A stretch of 64,000 bases of DNA, taken from Prosapia bicincta. Its lineage: Eukaryota > Arthropoda > Insecta > Hemiptera > Cercopidae. The position numbers and the translations under genes are program-made. Below the pieces are notes generated by a model, which was given only the letters and a program-made list of their open reading frames with translations, made no database searches and had not been told where the DNA came from. Below, piece by piece: positions 62,071 through 64,000 of this stretch (position 1 is the stretch's first letter; every line of letters begins with the position of its first letter). The stretch lies in assembly GCA_036971475.1 (NCBI GenBank), contig JBAIZL010000004.1, positions 70,623,893 to 70,687,892 of the forward strand. Direction: 5' to 3'.

Positions 62071-64000
62071 ATAATTCTAATCCATCATATAATTCTAATC
62101 CATCATATAATTCTAATCCATCATATAATTCTAATCCATCATATAATTCTAATCCATCATATAATTCTAATCCATCATATAATTCTAATCCATCATATAA
62201 TTCTAATCCATCATATAATTCTAATCCATCATATAATTCTAATCCATCATATAATTCTAATCCATCATATAATTCTAATCCATCATATAATTCTAATCCA
62301 TCATATAATTCTAATCCATCATATAATTCTAATCCATCATATAATTCTAATCCATCATATAATTCTAGTCCATCATATAATTCTAATCCATCATATAATT
62401 CTAATCCATCATATAATTCTAATCCATCATATAATTCTAATCCATCATATAATTCTAATCCATCATATAATTCTAATCCATCATATAATTCTAATCCATC
62501 ATATAATTCTAATCCATCATATAATTCTAATCCATCGTATAATTCTAATCCATCATATAATTCTAATCCATCATATAATTCTAATCCATCGTATAATTCT
62601 AATCCATCATATAATTCTAATCCATCATATAATTCTAATCCATCATATAATTCTAATCCATCATATAATTCTAATCCATCATATAATTCTAATAAATCAT
62701 ATAATTCTAATCCACCATATAATTCTAATCCACCATATAATTCTAATCTACCATATAATTCTAATCCACCATATAATTCTAATCCATCATATAATTCTAA
62801 ACCATCATATAATTCTAATCCATCATATAATTCTAATCCATCATATAATTCTAGTCCATCATATAATTCTAATCCATCATATAATTCTAATCCATCATAT
62901 AATTCTAATCCATCATATAATTCTAATCCGTCATATAATTCTAATCCATCATATAATTCTAATCCATCATATAATTCTAATCCATCATATAATTCTAGTC
63001 CATCATATAATTCTAATCCATCATATAATTCTAATCCATCATATAATTCTAATCCATCATATAATTCTAATCCATCATATAATTCTAATCCATCATATAA
63101 TTCTAATCCATCATATAATTCTAATCCATCATATAATTCTAATCCATCATATAATTCTAATCCATCATATAATTCTAATCCATCATATAATTCTAATCCA
63201 TCATATAATTCTAATCCATCATATAATTCTAATCCATCATATAATTCTAATCCATCATATAATTCTAGTCCATCATATAATTCTAATACATCATATAATT
63301 CTAATACATCATATAATTCTAGTCCATCATATAATTCTAGTCCATCATATAATTCTAGTCCATCATATAATTCTTATACATCATATAATTCTAATACATC
63401 ATATAATTCTAGTCCATCATATAATTCTAATCCATCATATAATTCTAATCCATCATATAATTCTAATCCATCATATAATTCTAATCCATCATATAATTCT
63501 AATCCATCATATAATTCTAATCCATCATATAATTCTAATCCATCATATAATTCTAATCCATCATATAATTCTAATCCATCATATAATTCTAATCCATCAT
63601 ATAATTCTAATCCATCATATAATTCTAATCCATCATATAATTCTAATCCATCATATAATTCTAATCCATCATATAATTCTAATCCATCATATAATTCTAA
63701 TCCATCATATAATTCTAATCCATCATATAATTCTAGTCCATCATATAATTCTAATACATCATATAATTCTAATACATCATATAATTCTAGTCCATCATAT
63801 AATTCTAGTCCATCATATAATTCTAGTCCATCATATAATTCTTATACATCATATAATTCTAATACATCATATAATTCTAGTCCATCATATAATTCTAATC
63901 CATCATATAATTCTAATCCATCATATAATTCTAATCCATCATATAATTCTAATCCATCATATAATTCTAATCCATCATATAATTCTAATCCATCATATAA
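62071..64000. repeat. 18-bp satellite array (about 107 units, continues past the window)
   Basis: Unit ATAATTCTAATCCATCAT. Variants AGTCC, AATACA, CCACC, TTATACA and CATCG mark sub-blocks. One variant block starting at 63261 recurs from 63729, 468 bp (26 units) later. The unit leaves two plus frames open (YNSNPS and IILIHH) without a Met, so coding is unlikely. Confidence 0.99.

Noticed and set aside
62071..64000. Open frame of six-residue repeats YNSNPS
   Set aside because: No start codon, two frames open equally, an 18-bp satellite explains it.

Overview
Eukaryotic, AT-rich, intron- and transposon-dense DNA. An arthropod is the best fit and a chelicerate such as a horseshoe crab or arachnid is plausible, but that narrower guess is an inference. 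Two conserved host genes can be read. The first is galactose-1-phosphate uridylyltransferase (GALT) on the + strand, with five exons between 6900 and 28343 that carry the protein from about human residue 85 to its stop codon. The second is the first coding exon of a myosin phosphatase targeting subunit (MYPT/PPP1R12, Drosophila Mbs type) at 37414-37662, also + strand; its other exons were not found and presumably lie beyond the window. A third possible gene starts at 122 and runs leftward off the window edge.

Layout. 1-480: possible minus-strand first exon and promoter. 1850-3700: a Penelope-like element (PLE) whose 5' part is inverted against its 3' part. 3918-6459: 48-bp satellite. 6900-28343: GALT. 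Its introns hold PLE pieces bounded by (TA)n (9.2-12.4 kb), a 42-bp minisatellite (16.1-17.2 kb), a decayed minus-strand LINE interrupted by a PLE-type palindrome (20.6-22.9 kb), a hAT-type MITE with TIRs and a perfect 8-bp target duplication (23.0-23.8 kb), a pogo-like remnant (25.2-25.8 kb) and a foldback element (26.2-27.1 kb). 28.7-36.9 kb: PLE palindromes, two hAT remnants, and a PLE that still encodes reverse transcriptase and GIY-YIG segments. 37.4-64 kb: MYPT exon 1 followed by what is probably its first intron, containing a MITE, further PLE and LINE copies, inverted copies of an uncharacterised repeat gene split by a 1.7-kb TIR element, two tRNA-derived SINEs, and two large satellites: 96 bp x about 60, and 18 bp x about 107 running off the right edge.

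No operon, CRISPR, rRNA or functional tRNA was seen. GALT (Leloir pathway, cytosol) and MYPT (targeting of PP1c to myosin) are functionally unrelated neighbours. The most notable observations are: loss of two of the four recalled structural-metal ligands in an otherwise well-conserved GALT; repeated solo PLE terminal palindromes from several PLE families, some bounded by (TA)n; the TIR element that splits an uncharacterised repeat gene; and satellites whose units contain a dyad or form higher-order repeats.
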